In this document: piece after piece, positions 1-13,731 of the stretch
Numbering within the stretch: position 1 is the stretch's first letter
Layout of the letters: the number at the start of each line of letters is the position of its first letter
NCBI GenBank assembly: GCA_011037195.1
Contig: JAAEAF010000672.1
Coordinates: 1 to 64,000, forward strand
Reading direction: 5' to 3'
Source of the DNA: Triatoma infestans
Lineage: Eukaryota; Arthropoda; Insecta; Hemiptera; Reduviidae
DNA length: 64,000 bases
Program-made: the position numbers and the translations under genes
Notes under the pieces: model-generated
What the model was told of the DNA's origin: nothing
The model's database searches: none
What the model saw: only the letters and a program-made list of their open reading frames with translations

Positions 1-503
1 TAAAGACCTATTTTATTTGATACAATTCTCTAGGAATGGTGTTTTCGGGATCTGAGTTATTAAGACTCCCCTGTATAATGCGATTTCGGTGCACGTGACA
101 CATTTATATGATGGAAACTAAACATTTACTGAGAACTTAAGACAATTACTATGAATACGAAAATAGCATTAAAAGAACGATGTATGGAGTGCACCAAAGT
201 TAGATTTGTTTTTATCTGGCAGATCAATTGCTCGAGTATTTTAGGAGGGAGGTAAAATTGTTCGCGTCCGAGGTGGTTCTCATGTGCTCCCTGGTTACCG
301 AGTTCCAACTAATCAAACTTCAACCCCTAGCGCAGCCTAAAATTTTATATTGGGCCGCGCGATGCAGATTGGCTGAATAGCTGAAGTCTGACGTACGGAA
401 AAAGAAAGTACTTTAGATGTTCACTTAAATAGTTGAATTACACAATCAGAGATAGCGCAGCTGTGATGTCAACAACGAAGTAGCCATGAGTCGAAAGTTG
501 ACG
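1..503. other. Intergenic DNA upstream of MsrB
   Basis: No coding potential is recognisable on either strand. The stretch holds the proximal upstream region of the methionine sulfoxide reductase gene that follows. No known repeat was recognised. Confidence 0.4.
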
Positions 504-534
504 TCAGTCGTTGGTAAACCCTCGTCGTGAGAAG
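504..534 (+). promoter_or_regulatory. Probable MsrB start site and 5' untranslated exon
   Basis: An arthropod-type initiator match (TCAGTC) begins at 504. It is followed by a short segment ending in AAG and the good splice donor GTAGGT at 535. A matching acceptor (TTTCAG) lies at 721-726, upstream of the MsrB start codon at 777. I infer a small non-coding first exon and a 192 bp leader intron. No transcript evidence is available. Confidence 0.4.
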
Positions 535-776
535 GTAGGTGTTTAATTGTAATTTTTTTTTTTTTTTTTATCTGATGACCTGTCATTTACCTAACATGTG
601 CTCCTAGCATAGCAATGTTTGTATTTTATTTAGTATTATAAATTGTTCCTTTATTCTGCGTTAGTGCTAACAGCTTTATCATGCTCGGGGTGCACAAACT
701 GATAGATTTTCTTTTAAATATTTCAGACATTGCATAAAAGTATTAAATAGTAGGACACGGCAACATTAAGGTTTTT

Positions 777-3700
777 ATGAATTTAACTAAGAAGATTGTA
801 CCAATTTGTGTAGATATAATTAAAAATAGAAGCCGTAACTTTGTATTAAATGAAAGAGATATAATAAACGGAGCACATATAAATTTATGCTCAAGAAATA
901 CATGTAGAACATTGTTTGTTGATAAAAATATTATGGAAAAACAAACTTTCTCAAAGGAAGAATTGAAAAAGAAATTGAGTCCGTTGCAGTATCATATTAC
1001 CCAAGAAAAAGGTACAGAAAGGTTAGTGGAAATTTTATTTTAGGTCAACCAATAATTTTTTTTTTATGCCGTAATATCAATCACTGTTTTTCATTACAGA
1101 CCATTTACTGGCAAATATAATAAGATCACAGATGAAGGAATTTATAGTTGTATAGTTTGTGGTCTAGAATTATTTTCATCTGATACAAAATATGATTCCG
1201 GTTGTGGTTGGCCAGCTTTTAACGATGTATTAGATAAAGGATTAGTAAAATTGTCAAAGGACACGTCAAATGGTAAATATATAATTATTGGAAAGTATTT
1301 AGTATTCGTGAAAGAGTGTTTCTATTTGTCTTATACTATTTAGGCTTCCGTTTATACTTTGCCACATTCCTGTGCTATTTTTAACTCTTTTTAACATTCA
1401 TATTTAACTTTTAAGTGAGTCTCCTAAGGAGAACAGCTTTTAACTTTATTAGTTTATCTTTAACGAACGTATGCATTTCAAATAATTTTTTTTTTTTATT
1501 AATTCTAAAATTATTCTGTTCCGATTTTCGAAACATTGAAGTATTTTTTCCTCATATCCATATATTTTAATTATTTTTTTCCCCTGTTGCCTTTAAGATT
1601 TTATATTTCAGAAGTTTATTACGCGAGAACGACAAAAAAATAATAAATTGTAGTAATAATAATAATAAAAAAAGTCTGTTACGAACACTCAGGCGACAGG
1701 CGACTTTTCCTTGCTACATCTTTCACCTTCAAATGGGCAATTAGTTCAAACTTTGGATTTAACATTAAATTATCATCATTAATACAGTTATTTAATTGTC
1801 ATATAATGAAATCGTACAATAAATCTTAATGGCAATTACAAAGAAACAATAACGTTTTATGTCATAATAATGAACCGTCTTAAAATCAGTTTTTCCAAGA
1901 AATAATTAAATTAAAAACTTGAGAGATCCATGATATATAAAACTAAAGAATTTGTTAAAGTTATGCTTACGTTTTAAACATTTGGCGAAAACTTACAATT
2001 GTAAAATCTCTTTAGGAAAAAAAAAATCAGTCCCTGGGAATCTTGAACATTTTCAGGTCACTAAGTTCGCCAAACTTCTGCGTACGAACAACAAGGGATA
2101 AATAATAAGGAGAAATTGCTGAATGAAATACATTAGAATAAAACGCGAACCTCACTCTTGAAATGATTTGTCTAATCCCACAACCTCTTAAAGAGTTTGT
2201 TGTTAATAATTTATTTATTTTTATATATTGTTATGCTTTAAAAATGTTTAAAAACCAGAGAAATATGTAAAAGAAAATTTGCATATACAATTACTCAGCT
2301 AGAAAGTAAATTGTTAATAGGGCGTTTAATTTATTTCTTATTGATGAATCTTGCATTTATCTAAATATTATTTGTTTGCTTTTCTAGAGGAGAAAGTTAG
2401 CCTTGGAAAGGTTGTCTCGTTTTGGAAATTGCTGTCATTTAAATGATTGCCATTTTCAGTGGTAACTGAGGTCAATTTGTGAAATTTAAATACTTTTAAT
2501 AAAATCACTTTTTTTAGGACAATTTTTGAGTAAAATTTACTTTTTTTTTTGTCTGACTAATTGTTCGTAATTTTTCAAATATTGCAAATATTGATATGCG
2601 ACTTTATGTGGAAATTTTCCTTAAACCAAAAACAACTTAAGTGAAATTCAGAAATATTTTTCAATTTGTTGTTATAACTTTCTCTAACTGCAAGTAGAAG
2701 TATCGCATGTGAAAAAAATTAAGTTTTCACCGGAAATACAAGTTTTACTTTGTAATAGAAAAAGTGTTTTAATGAAAGCCTCTCTCACTTCTCTTGGTGA
2801 TTGTGAATGAGTGAGAAAGAAAGCGTGATGCGAGTTGGGAGAATAAAATATCCTAAAATTAGGCTTTCTGTAAATTGTCACTATACTCTACTTTTCCACA
2901 AACTATATATTATATTGGGCACAAAAATTGAAGAAAATCCTAATTTAAAAGCCCTTTACTGCTTGAGCAGCAACAAAAGTCTTATGAGGGACACCCTTTT
3001 TTAGTGAATTATATCTTTGTGTGAAGATTATATCTTATAGCACAATTTAAAAATTAAATAAGATAGACAGATCTCTGTTATAATTAAACAAAATTGATTA
3101 TTGCAAGTGCTTTATGTTATTGGGAGGCCCAATGTAAGATGTCAGTCGACTACGAAGTTGCTCTGATATTTCTAAAAACATTTAAATACAGGGGCGTCGA
3201 AGCAAACTAAGCCGGGGAAATCTTTTCTCCGGACCCTCGTATAAATTCTTATATTGAAATGGATATTTTAAATACACAAAAAAAATATGATTTTTTTTTT
3301 TCTTCTTTTGTTCAGTTCAGGGAGTGTTCACAATTGGGCCATTTTTATTATATTTAATTTGTTGTTTTTGTCATGGACGAACACACGTTCAAGTACAGTA
3401 TTTCTATTGCATATTCACAATTAGAGTCAACTCGATTTTGAAACTGAATAAATACTATGATTATTTTTTTTTATTTATTTATTTATTTTTTTTTTTTATG
3501 TATTGTTCGATCATAAGAACTTACAAAACGGACAATAATGAACTCTTGCTACTTGATCCCGAAGTACATCCGAATAACTTTACCGTTTCACATCTGTCTT
3601 CAAATCATAAACATATACATATACATGCGTGCAGAACGAAACACGGATAAATTATCTTTTAAGTGTTAATATTATTTTATAGCTTTCATTCTTTTTATAG

Positions 3701-6700
3701 CACAGAAACAGTCTTTGTTGGATCTTAATTGAATGCCCATTCTAAAGCATTGCACATCGTTTTTCTCTCTCTCTCTCTCAGACTTTACTGAATGTATAAT
3801 AGAAGTTCACAGTTAAATCCAACCGGACATGAGTGGTCACTGTTGTTAACAAACCGTGGTGAATAATTTGGTTAATTGTTATTTTTTTGAAAATTATTTT
3901 TAGGATATTCTTATTTCTTTCTTTTTGTAGTAACATTAAGTCAAGTAAAATTGGCTGATTAAATTCATACTTCGCTGAACATCACTATTAACAGAAAGTC
4001 TCCATAGTGAAGTATATATTTACCAAAAAAAACTGTACTGATTAAATCATTTGATGAATTTAAGAGAAAATAGAAACGTCTTGATAGTTTTCGTTTATGA
4101 AATCTTAATATGTCAATATTTATCATGTACAAACGAATAATCAACAATTTCTAACAAATATAAATGCTACCGATCGAACTCTAATTAGTGCTAGAATAGA
4201 ATCATTTCTGCAATTTATTTAAAATTAATATTATAATTGTCTAAAAATTTCTTTTAAAAGCACATAAAATATAATAATCAACAGATTTTACAATGACTAT
4301 TATTAATTAATACCCTAGATCCCTCAAATTATTTGCCCAAATCATAAGAAATGTTGATGCATTTTTTGGACAGACAGTTTATTAAAAAAAAAAAAAATCT
4401 GTTGTGAAATACACGACTTTCTTTTTAATTACAACTTAATCAAGAAATTTTCTTTAAAATTGCAACGTTATAATGTTTAGTTGGGCTGGCCATAAAAATG
4501 GTGGCGACGATTTTAATTGAAAACCTGAGCGGCCTTGTGTGGAGCGCTTATCCCAAAATTAAGAAAGCTTGTGCAAATTTAATTTTAAACTAATTGACAG
4601 ATTCCCCAAGACCACTCTATACTATTTTTTTAAGATTTTTTTAAATAAAAGTGGTACGCGTTTCTATCTATTAGTATATTTCTATGCAGCAAGCATTCTA
4701 AGTTTAAGGAAATTAATTTTCGATCAAATTCCAACAATGTAACTTGTTGGTACACCAATAAAAAATTTCACTTTTAAGACAATATTTTGCCAATCAAAAT
4801 ATATGTAACTAGCAGTAACAGAAATTCGTTTGAGTGTTTCATACATCGAAGGAAAAAAGCGCATATTCTGTACAAAGAATAAATATAAGACCATTGGAAT
4901 AATTATTGTAAGTTTTGTTATAAAGGATACATCATGAAGAGGATTCCCATGAAATTATTATTACTAATGTTCATAAAGACGTGACAATAGTTCAGGAATG
5001 TGGTGAAAACTCATCGTGTAAATAATATTTTTTTATTGTTATTTTTATTGTAAATAAGTTGCTGCCGTTTTTATTCATTTAGATCGTCATGAAAAAAAAA
5101 TAGAATTAGTTCAACATTAAAACAAGAAAGAAAAGAAAAGCTTTTAATATTTTTATTGATAATTTTTTTTTTCTGTATATAAAATGCTTAATTTTTTGTT
5201 GACATTTTATTTGTATGGTGTACGATTCCCTCTATAATTATTAAAAATTTTCGCATTACTATATCTTTCATTTTTATTTTTTTATTTTTTAATTATGAAC
5301 CCGTTCTTACTATTTCTCAGAATAATCTTTTATTTGAAAGATAACATTTTCATATAAAATTAACAAAATTCTTCTGCTTTACCATATGAATATAATTTTG
5401 TCTGTTTCTAATAATCCACATAATTGGTTACCATATCATAGTTCCTGATTCAGTTTTTTTTTTCTTTCTTTCTTTTTTAATTCAACTAACATGTTTTCTA
5501 TTGCTCTACCCGCTGTTTCTTTTCTGTTTGAAGGCTATAATCAAATGAGGGAGGTTCTCGCTTTTACCATAATTTTCTCTTCAATGTAACTAAACAAAAA
5601 ACTTTTCTTGTTTTGATCGTAAAGCATAACTAATATTTCCATATGGTTGCTTTAATTAATTTATCTACTAATTAGCTATGTTCTTCATTGTATAATATTT
5701 AATTCGCTAATATGGCAAGAATTTTTTTTTAATTTATTGATAGAAATTGTTTAGTTACCTTTGTTTTTTTTCTTATTACTTTGTGTTTGGGTTAAAAAAA
5801 TGAATCATTCATTTGTTTGTTTTTCCTTATTAGGTAATGGTTTAAATCACACAGCAATTCTTTTACTCTTACCTCTACTGTCAAGTGGTTTTTATTGCGA
5901 AATTATCAGTCCTTTCAAATGGAAATATATATTTTGAGATTCCCTGAATAAGAAAAAAATGTTAATGAAGGGCAAAGTATTGTATTTGTGTGAACAATAT
6001 TAAAAAAAAAAAATAGGAAGCTTACATTTGATTCCATTTTGGTAACACCATTATATCTGTCGCCAAGATTTCGATCTTAGTTCGTCAAACGGAAAACGGA
6101 ACGTTATTGATTTTTTTTTTTTAAGTTTCTCATGATTTTCTCGAAAATGGCTCTAATGATTTTTCTAAGAAAATTGATTTTTGGAAACAGTTCTAATATA
6201 ATATTAAAATGCATCAAATGTAATGTTAGGATTTCTCGTTTGAAGAGAGTTAATAGGATAGGTATTTACAGAATAAGCTTCATAATTATTGATTTTTAGT
6301 GGGGATTCAGTTAAAGTGCCCTTTCAGTATAAGATTCGTTCCCACCATATTTAACCATTTAAAGAAAATTCTTCTTTAAAGAAGTTCCACTTTGAAGAAA
6401 ATTCTTCCACTAGAACTGTGAGAATTGCAGTAAGTGAAACTCGTGCCTAGTGTTTTCTTGTCAGAGTTTCGATCTCATATAATTGCTATAAGATGTCTAT
6501 ATTGCCATATGTTCTATTTCAAAATTGTATCCTCAGAAATAGATTTGAGGGTTCACCTGAACATTGGGGAAAATAATTGTCATCCAAATCGTGCAATATT
6601 CCTAAAAAGTGTTCAGTTTTTCGCGTTCTTCTCGATTTTTTTTTTTTAACTTGGTATAAAATATGACACATTCATACAGGGTAATCATGTTTAGTTGAAA

Positions 6701-9700
6701 CTTCTTCCCGGAAAAATTATTTTTCTATAGTGCGTTAATTAGGGATAACTCTGCGATCGGGATTCTCTCTTAATTTTCGTAATTTAGAGTAATATTCGTA
6801 TAAAGCATTGCATAAAATATATTAATTTAAAAAAAAAAAATTCCCTCAACGTTGCGATAATTTTATAATCTTTGCCAAGCCTAAAAAAAGGGTTTTGAAG
6901 TGAAGATCGCGATCAATTATCTGGTTAAGCTCGATGATAATTTGTCATCATGAAAAAAGATTTAATACCGCAGATTGCTAAATTTACCTTTTTTTAAATG
7001 GTTTTAGAGAATTTCTCTCTCTTTCTCCGTGTGTATACCATATAGTAGGGCATAACGCTAAAACGTTAAAAAATGGCAAAGAGTTCAAACTTAATAATCC
7101 ATTTGTAATCATCAGGAGCATGCGGCAAAATTTAACTGTAAAAAAATTTCCTAAAACTGAACCACATTGCAGAATAGATTTTTCAGTTTATACCGATTTT
7201 TTCCGAAAATATTTTCAAAGATTTTCTTTAAACGTTATATTCACATAACATATATATAAAAGAGCTATGTATCATGGTGAACTAATTTTATTTGTTTTTT
7301 GAAAAAATTTTTGTGGAAAAATTATTGTTTTAGAGATTTTCTGGGTTTAGGGTTAGTTCTGGGTATTTTTGACGTTCGGGCTTCTCACCAAAATGCCTCA
7401 GTGCATATTTTACAGATCTAATTATCCATATACACTATTAAGAAGAATTAAATAAATTGGTGGCAATATTCTGTTTAAATATATTCGAATATTCGATTGA
7501 CTGTCGGAAATTATGATTTTTGAATGACGTGATTCTGTTGAACCTTGTTTAAAAGAATTTTTGTTTGAAACTTGTTTCCTAGAAATTTGGTTTTATAGGG
7601 TACTATGAGGAAGCTCATATCATGCTTCCTTCTTTAATTTTTTATTATAATTGGACGTTTACCGATCTATATAACTGAACTTCAGAAATAGGTGTAAAAG
7701 TTTGAAAAAAATTAATTATCAGATAAAACCATACGTTTTGCATAAGTGAAATTCGTATTTTGTTTTTTCTTAATTGAAACCATTCAGACTTTTGAAATAT
7801 TTTTGACCAAAAATCTAAAGTTATATAGCTTTTTTTTTCACTTGATAAACTGTTAATTTAAAAAATGTTTACAAAGAATAATACTATAATTATTGTTAAA
7901 ACCTATTTACAAAATCAAGGTCGTTGCAAGTTAGTCATTACGATTGTAATCAGTTGACAAGGAACCTTTTCTATTGTTCATGTAGTTTTATTAAAATAAC
8001 ACAGTAAATTGCATACATATTCTATTATGTACATTATATATATATAAAACATATAAATATAATTATATTATATATATATTATTACATATATATATAAAAT
8101 TTCATTTTGATTACAATGAATTGTCTGGTAATAATTAATTGTTCTTTTAAAATATGTCCCACATAGGTTCTTCTATTAAATTGTACAGTTCACACTTAAA
8201 TTATTTAGGCCATGGAGGTCGGGCAGGTTTCTCCTACATTAAAACAGTCTATTAGAATTCTTCGCGTGTCACTTAGATTATGTTTTTAACGAAGGTTTCT
8301 CTTTGCACATTGTCAAGCTTTTTTTATTTTATTTTTTATTTTTATTTATCTATACTTTCTCTTATTGCTGTTAAAAGAAAAATTTGCAAAATTGAGTTTT
8401 TACCGGAAATACGCATTTGGAGTTATCCTGAGGCCGAAAAAGTGTTTTTAGAAATTGGTTTGTACGTGTCTCTCTCTCTGTCTCTCAATTAACTTGATAT
8501 TCCGTTTGGGTACCATTAAAAGAATCGATAGGGGAAGTTACCGGAAATCCCACAACAGAAGTACCACTTTATGGAATGAAGTTTTCATTTATTTGCGACT
8601 TTTTTGGAACTGTTGCGATTTTTTTTTTTTACAATGTCCATATATCAGAGATATTTTCCGTGATAGCCTGCTCCTTTTTGTGGTCATCGACCGGTTTCGG
8701 GCGTTCGCCCACCATCAGGATCTTTTTGTGAAACAGTGTGTGATACATAGACTTGCACAGAGCAAATTTAGTTGATAAATTTCCTTTGTGCAAGTCTATG
8801 TTATCACACTGTTTGACAAAAAGCATCGAAACTGGTCGATGACCACAAAAAGAAGCAGGCTATCATGGAAAATAAAATATCTCTGATGCTTTCCAGCTCT
8901 ACGGAACCAACCACAACAATGTCAATGTCAAGGTCATGACTGTGCGCATAAAGGTCACACTTTAAACAAGCAAAAAATTATTGGCCAAACTTTAAAAAAA
9001 CGTTTCAGACACCTTTGGTGCCCTTCCTCAGGAACTGTTAAGGACGAATGGAAAGTTAAATGTTTTTTGTCAAACAGTGTGATAACATAGACTTGCACAG
9101 AGCAAATTTAGTTGAGAAATTTTAAAAATTGTACATTTATCTCTCCATTCGCCCTTAACAGTTTCTGAGGATGGATGTCGAATAAACTTTATTAAAAATA
9201 ATAAGTTTCTTCTTTGGCCCTAGCCAACTAATTTTTTGATTGTTTAACTAACCACGGCCAAACAAACTATTGTTTACATTGGTCACACTTTTATTTCACA
9301 CTTCTAGAAAAATTTCTTTTAGAGATGTTCTGTGCAGTTAGACTTCTTTCTTAAAGTGTCAGTTTAACGTATTGTACATTACACTATCTGTAGAGTGTAG
9401 TTTTGAGAATTAAACCAGTTGTTCTATTCTATGATTGAAGATAAGATAAATCAGAAACGCGGTTTTCTTGATAGCACCTTTTTTTGTACACTTAATACTC
9501 ATATAAAAGGCGTCACTTTTGTTTGTATTTTTTTTTCGGTATTATTGATTTTAGATGGTCGTTTGGTGTCAGACTACTTTCTAAAGAACTATATCATTAT
9601 AATTGCTAGGTCTTCCTAGTTTGCACAAAAATTATCATCGAAAACTGTGAAAATTGCAGTAAGAGAAAATCCTATATATTTCATACCATTTTATCCCCCT

Positions 9701-10771
9701 AAGTTTTAAGAAATGAGTTGGGGTATAGAAGTTATTGAGCCAAACAATCGTGTCCTAATGTAAATCATACGACAACAATTACACAATTCTTGTTACCAAT
9801 AATTTAACGGAAGAAAATTTATAATCCTTCTTCCATATTTATATAGCCATTGTTTGAATTAATAGTGTTTGTGAACCGTTTTATTTACTTCTAAAAGTCA
9901 TTGTGTAGATGCATTGAATCATGAAACTTATCTAACTGGATATTTCCTGCTCGTATTAACGAGATTATAATAGTAATTATTAAAGACAAAATATTGAGAA
10001 TTGTTCAAATAAAATAAACTATAAGCTATTCGATTTTTGTCAAGAAGCGTATGGTTCTACTATCCCTTTATTCTTTGTTGAGGGGAGGTTATAGTACTGC
10101 CTTTAGCGGCCTATACACGGTCAATATTATTGTCAATATCAGTATTGACAATATAACCATAACCATCAATACTCGTGCTAACCAATCACAAACTTCGTTA
10201 CCTCAATAATATTGATCGCGTAAGGTAATGAAGTATTGTGATTGCTTAGCACGAGCATTGATGGTTATACTGTCAATACTGTTATTGACAATATTATTGT
10301 CCGTGTAGAGGTCGCTTTTGATCTTTATTGTGGGTTTGCTTTGTTAACCCTCGCTAAAAATAAAATGACCTAAGTTTTTTTTTTATAAGCATATTTTTTT
10401 GTTTGTTTTGGTGTTGGTTTTCTAAGCATGTCTGAAAAATTTGGTATTTTCCTTTTCCTTTGGGTTGTATATATGCTAATAAGGGATTTTTCTCTTTTTC
10501 CTCTCCCTGGAAATCTGTTCTCTTTCCTAATCTCCTCAAATTCCTTTCATTGAAACAAAAACAAAACACAAAATCAATGAAAAAAGTCGGAGCGAACATA
10601 CTGTTATTGATCGCAAACCCAGGTACAATACGAACGGAGGTCCAGTGTGCCAGATGTGATGCTCATTTAGGACATGTATTCGATGATGGACCTAAACCAA
10701 CTGGGAAACGATTTTGCATCAATAGTGCAGCAATAAACTTCAAACCAGCTACCAGCACAAGTGATAAATAA
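777..10771 (+). CDS. MsrB: Methionine-R-sulfoxide reductase B
   Basis: Three coding exons, 777-1021, 1100-1272 and 10587-10771, join in frame to give 200 aa. The enzyme reduces the R epimer of methionine sulfoxide in proteins, using thioredoxin. Two CxxC pairs that bind structural zinc in this family are at C99/C102 and C160/C163. The catalytic cysteine is C183 in the RFCINS motif, and C117 in CGWPAF is a candidate resolving cysteine. The core domain begins near residue 53 (MEKQTF). The preceding 52 residues are rich in Lys/Arg and lack early acidic residues, which could be a mitochondrial presequence; translation from M53 would give a cytosolic form. Splice phases match at both junctions (donor GTTAGT at 1022, donor GTAAAT at 1273, acceptor AAAAAAG at 10581-10586). 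The 9.3 kb second intron is repeat-filled. Homologous to Drosophila SelR. Confidence 0.93.
1273..8630. other. MsrB intron 2, proximal part: AT-rich with decayed repeats
   Basis: This intronic stretch is very AT-rich with poly-A/T runs and an AT microsatellite near 8035-8095. Around 6060-6430, 7000-7400 and 8300-8560 there are weak matches to a dispersed repeat family seen more clearly at 17000, 20030, 36660 and 40610. Recognisable phrases include 'TTTTCGAAATTGAG', 'ACCGGAAATAC' and 'TTTTCTCGAAAATGGCTC'. No coding exon was recognised. Confidence 0.45.
8639..8915. mobile_element. Palindromic hammerhead-bearing element, family 1, copy A
   Basis: Two inverted arms (about 8640-8765 and 8785-8915) meet at a short AT loop. 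The left arm carries, on the minus strand, a hammerhead-like core at about 8682-8721 with the A9 position changed to G. The right arm has lost the core: 'GCATC' runs straight into 'GAAACTGGTC'. An 8 bp target-site duplication ACAATGTC flanks the element (8631-8638 and 8916-8923). The left end lacks the outer ~40 bp that the right end keeps (the GGAACCAACCACAAC terminus), like 5' truncation of a retroposon. It sits in the large MsrB intron. Confidence 0.75.
8964..9280. mobile_element. Palindromic Penelope-related element, family 3
   Basis: Inverted arms run from 8964 to about 9055 and from about 9140 to 9280. They share the 'CAAGCAAAAAATTA' / 'TAATTTTTTGATTG' ends and a hairpin built on 'GGGCACCAAAGGTGTC', followed on the minus strand by 'TGAAACG'. 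An exact 11 bp duplication GGTCACACTTT flanks it (8953-8963 and 9281-9291). The same terminus occurs at 59560-59655, next to a GIY-YIG coding remnant, so I assign it to Penelope-like elements. It lies in MsrB intron 2. Confidence 0.7.
10105..10316. mobile_element. MITE-like inverted repeat
   Basis: A 212 bp near-perfect palindrome with arms of about 95 bp. Its ends are AGCGGCCTATACACGG on the left and the imperfect complement CCGTGTAGAGGTCGCT on the right. No open reading frame is present. No clear target-site duplication could be fixed, so the superfamily is undetermined. It lies in MsrB intron 2 about 270 bp upstream of the last exon. Confidence 0.65.
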
Positions 10772-13727
10772 GATAAGTTAACAAAAACAAATTGGGAATT
10801 ATTTAATTTTAGTTATTCTTATTTTGTTATAATTTGTTTAATATATGTACATGTATAATTAATTATCGAATATTTAATTGGTATTTGATGCTTAAAAAAA
10901 GGGTCTCTTTTTATTGTTTAATTTAAAAAAAATCTAGTCTCCGGTAATTCTTCATTAATTTTAAGTACAAAGATGTTAATATAAAAAGAATTTTTATGAT
11001 AGTGAAATACGTAAAGCAGCATTATGAAAATATAATAAGCTAAATTTTCAGTCTAAATATAACATTACAAAAATTGTTCTGATCGGGGATTTTTTCTAAG
11101 TGTTAGAAGTTCTTTTTTTCCCTGTTTCGCTTACCACTTAGGTAGATAATTCAGAAACATAAAAAGCAAATAGAAAATTTGTGTACATCAATTGACAAAC
11201 ATTTCCATTTGAGTTGTATTCTCTTCATATTTTAAAATGACATTATCTATGATGTCCTGTCCAATTTCATTTTGTTTGGAACAACTTTAATCTTGATTCG
11301 CATTACTATTTCTGAGACAATTTTTTTTCCTTTCTTCATATTTTTCTTTTAATTCAAACATGTATTTTGTTGGGATTTGGATGCATTTTACGCTATTCAT
11401 TTTTAAACTTCCTGCAAAGACACGAAGTTTGAAAGTTGTGATTTTATGTAATTTTATTGAAAACTTTACTGAAACTATACTTTTTTGATTAGTGTTTAGT
11501 TAGGCGATTTTTTATTTTTATCTAATGAACAAAATTTTAGCAAACAAAAATTGATAATTTCATATAGAATTCTGATAATAAGGTGTAAAAAATTAAGGTA
11601 TCTTTTCATAATTTTGGTAAGAATTTTTATAAATTTTGCAGATTAACTAGTTTAAATACGACTAAAAAAAATCTCTAATTATTTCCCAACATTTTTGTTA
11701 ATATGACTTTTTGTTTGCTGTTTTGAAAACAAAATTCTGTTGCATTAAGTTGATTTAGTTTTTTATTAAATATAAATAGTTGTTAGGGCTTCCAGTAAAT
11801 ATTTGTTTACTTCTCAGTATTACGTCCAATCCCAACAATATGATTAAAATTTTTTTTTGTTTTACATAAGGTATTAATTTGTCTCTTTCGTGAGCAGATG
11901 AATGTCTCTGGAATAATCAGTCATATAATTATATTTTTCCACTATTCAGAATTAGGAGATTATAATTATATTTTGTTGCGCTGGTTAAAATTGATTATAT
12001 TTTGCATTAGCCGGCTCACTTATATTATCAAATTTAATAGATATTATATTATCACGTATGTAATGCTTATATCATTTTATTATTGATAAGCACAATTATA
12101 CAATACCCAATGGAGGCCTTATCCCATAATTATAAGCAACTTTCTAAAATATATATATAAACGGTTCGTTTCATCAATGCTTCCGATTGGTTCATAACTG
12201 TAATGAGGATGTGCAATGATAGATAATATACTTTGTAACAAGTTTCAACTAAAACCCAGACGTTCGAAATAAAGTGTTTTGAACTGAGTTTTAAAGTGAT
12301 TTTGCAATCGGCCAGAATACTCAGTGGAACAATGTATATAGCTCAATTTGGACGTGTGCAGCAAACGCATTCAGTTAAGCCAGTCGCTAACCGCGCATGC
12401 ACAACTTTTAAATCATAAATCAGTTGGCATTCTGATTAGTGATTGCAGCTTGTAGGAACAAACCCGATGTCAACCGCAAAAAAAAAATTGTAGAATCTTT
12501 TAATAACATGCTTTTAACGTAGTCGATGTTTAATGTGGTGATGAAATAATTTTTATTTATGTAAAAAATAATCGTGAAAAATTCATGTATCGGGGCAACA
12601 ACGTTCTAGTTCAGAAAAATATTTACCATTGAATTTGGAAAAAATGAATTATTTTTTTACTCTTTTTTCAAGTTGTAAAAAAAATACTATTTTTATAGTT
12701 GCTGTTAAATTATTTGTGACTGATAATGAAAATAAAATATATTTAATAAGTTTGTGAAAGGAGTATTAATGAGATTAATCGAGAGACGACGTGGCATAAA
12801 AATTAATGGATAAAAATATAGCTATATAGGTGGAAAGATCAAATAAACAAAAAATTAAAATTGCCGGCTTTATTGTAAAGGAAATGTTTTAGATAGGTTA
12901 GGTAAGGTAGGTCTGTTATCATCTAATTTTCTTTATTTTATATAGCTTTACCCCTTACCATAGAATATAGAATTTTTTATTCGATTTGTTTAAGTTGAGA
13001 AAAGCAAAATATTTTTGCGCAGAGTTTTGTGCAATAAACTATTATATTGTCAGATTGGAAATTGTAGAAGGCATAGTTATATTCCGTATTATATAAAATT
13101 AAAAGAATGTAACAATGCACTTGTAAAACTATACTATAATGTAAATTATATGAAAAGTGTAATTTCTTTCAAGGGTAATTTGTTTGAAAAAAAATCTGTT
13201 TAGAAAGAATGCAAATAAAATTAAAGGTTATTAGAGTAATTAGATGAACCATGACTTGGAACATCTTTAATGTGAATTAAGATAAACTATGAGTGGTAAA
13301 ATTTAAGAGGAGAAAAAGATGAAATTAATACGAGCGCTATGTTGGCAAAAAGTGCACTGCTTACTCGATTAAAAAATGTACTAATCTAAATAAAATTAAC
13401 ATTGTAACAATACTCCATTTTATTTCTGGTTATTGTTTCTTTATTTATGATACATTTTATTATTTTTAATTGTACTTAAATTATGTTTGATCATAAGAAT
13501 TTTACATTTGTTTTTGGTTTATTTTAACAACAAATATAAATATTTTTCGAATAACTTGTCCATTTATTTTTGTAGACATTGGTAAAAAAAATGTCGCAGT
13601 TTCTGTCTGAGAAAAATTAGGCTTCCTTGAGGAAGAATCGTGTAATTGGTAGCTTAAGCATTGGCAGGGATGTATTTTGGATGATTCATTTTGGCTAATA
13701 TTCTTTATGTATTTATATTTTATATAT
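10772..13727. other. Intergenic DNA, nothing recognised
   Basis: The MsrB 3' untranslated region probably occupies the first few hundred bases. The rest is AT-rich, with short open frames that look like chance and no recognisable gene, RNA or clear repeat. Confidence 0.4.
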
Positions 13728-13731
13728 ATAT

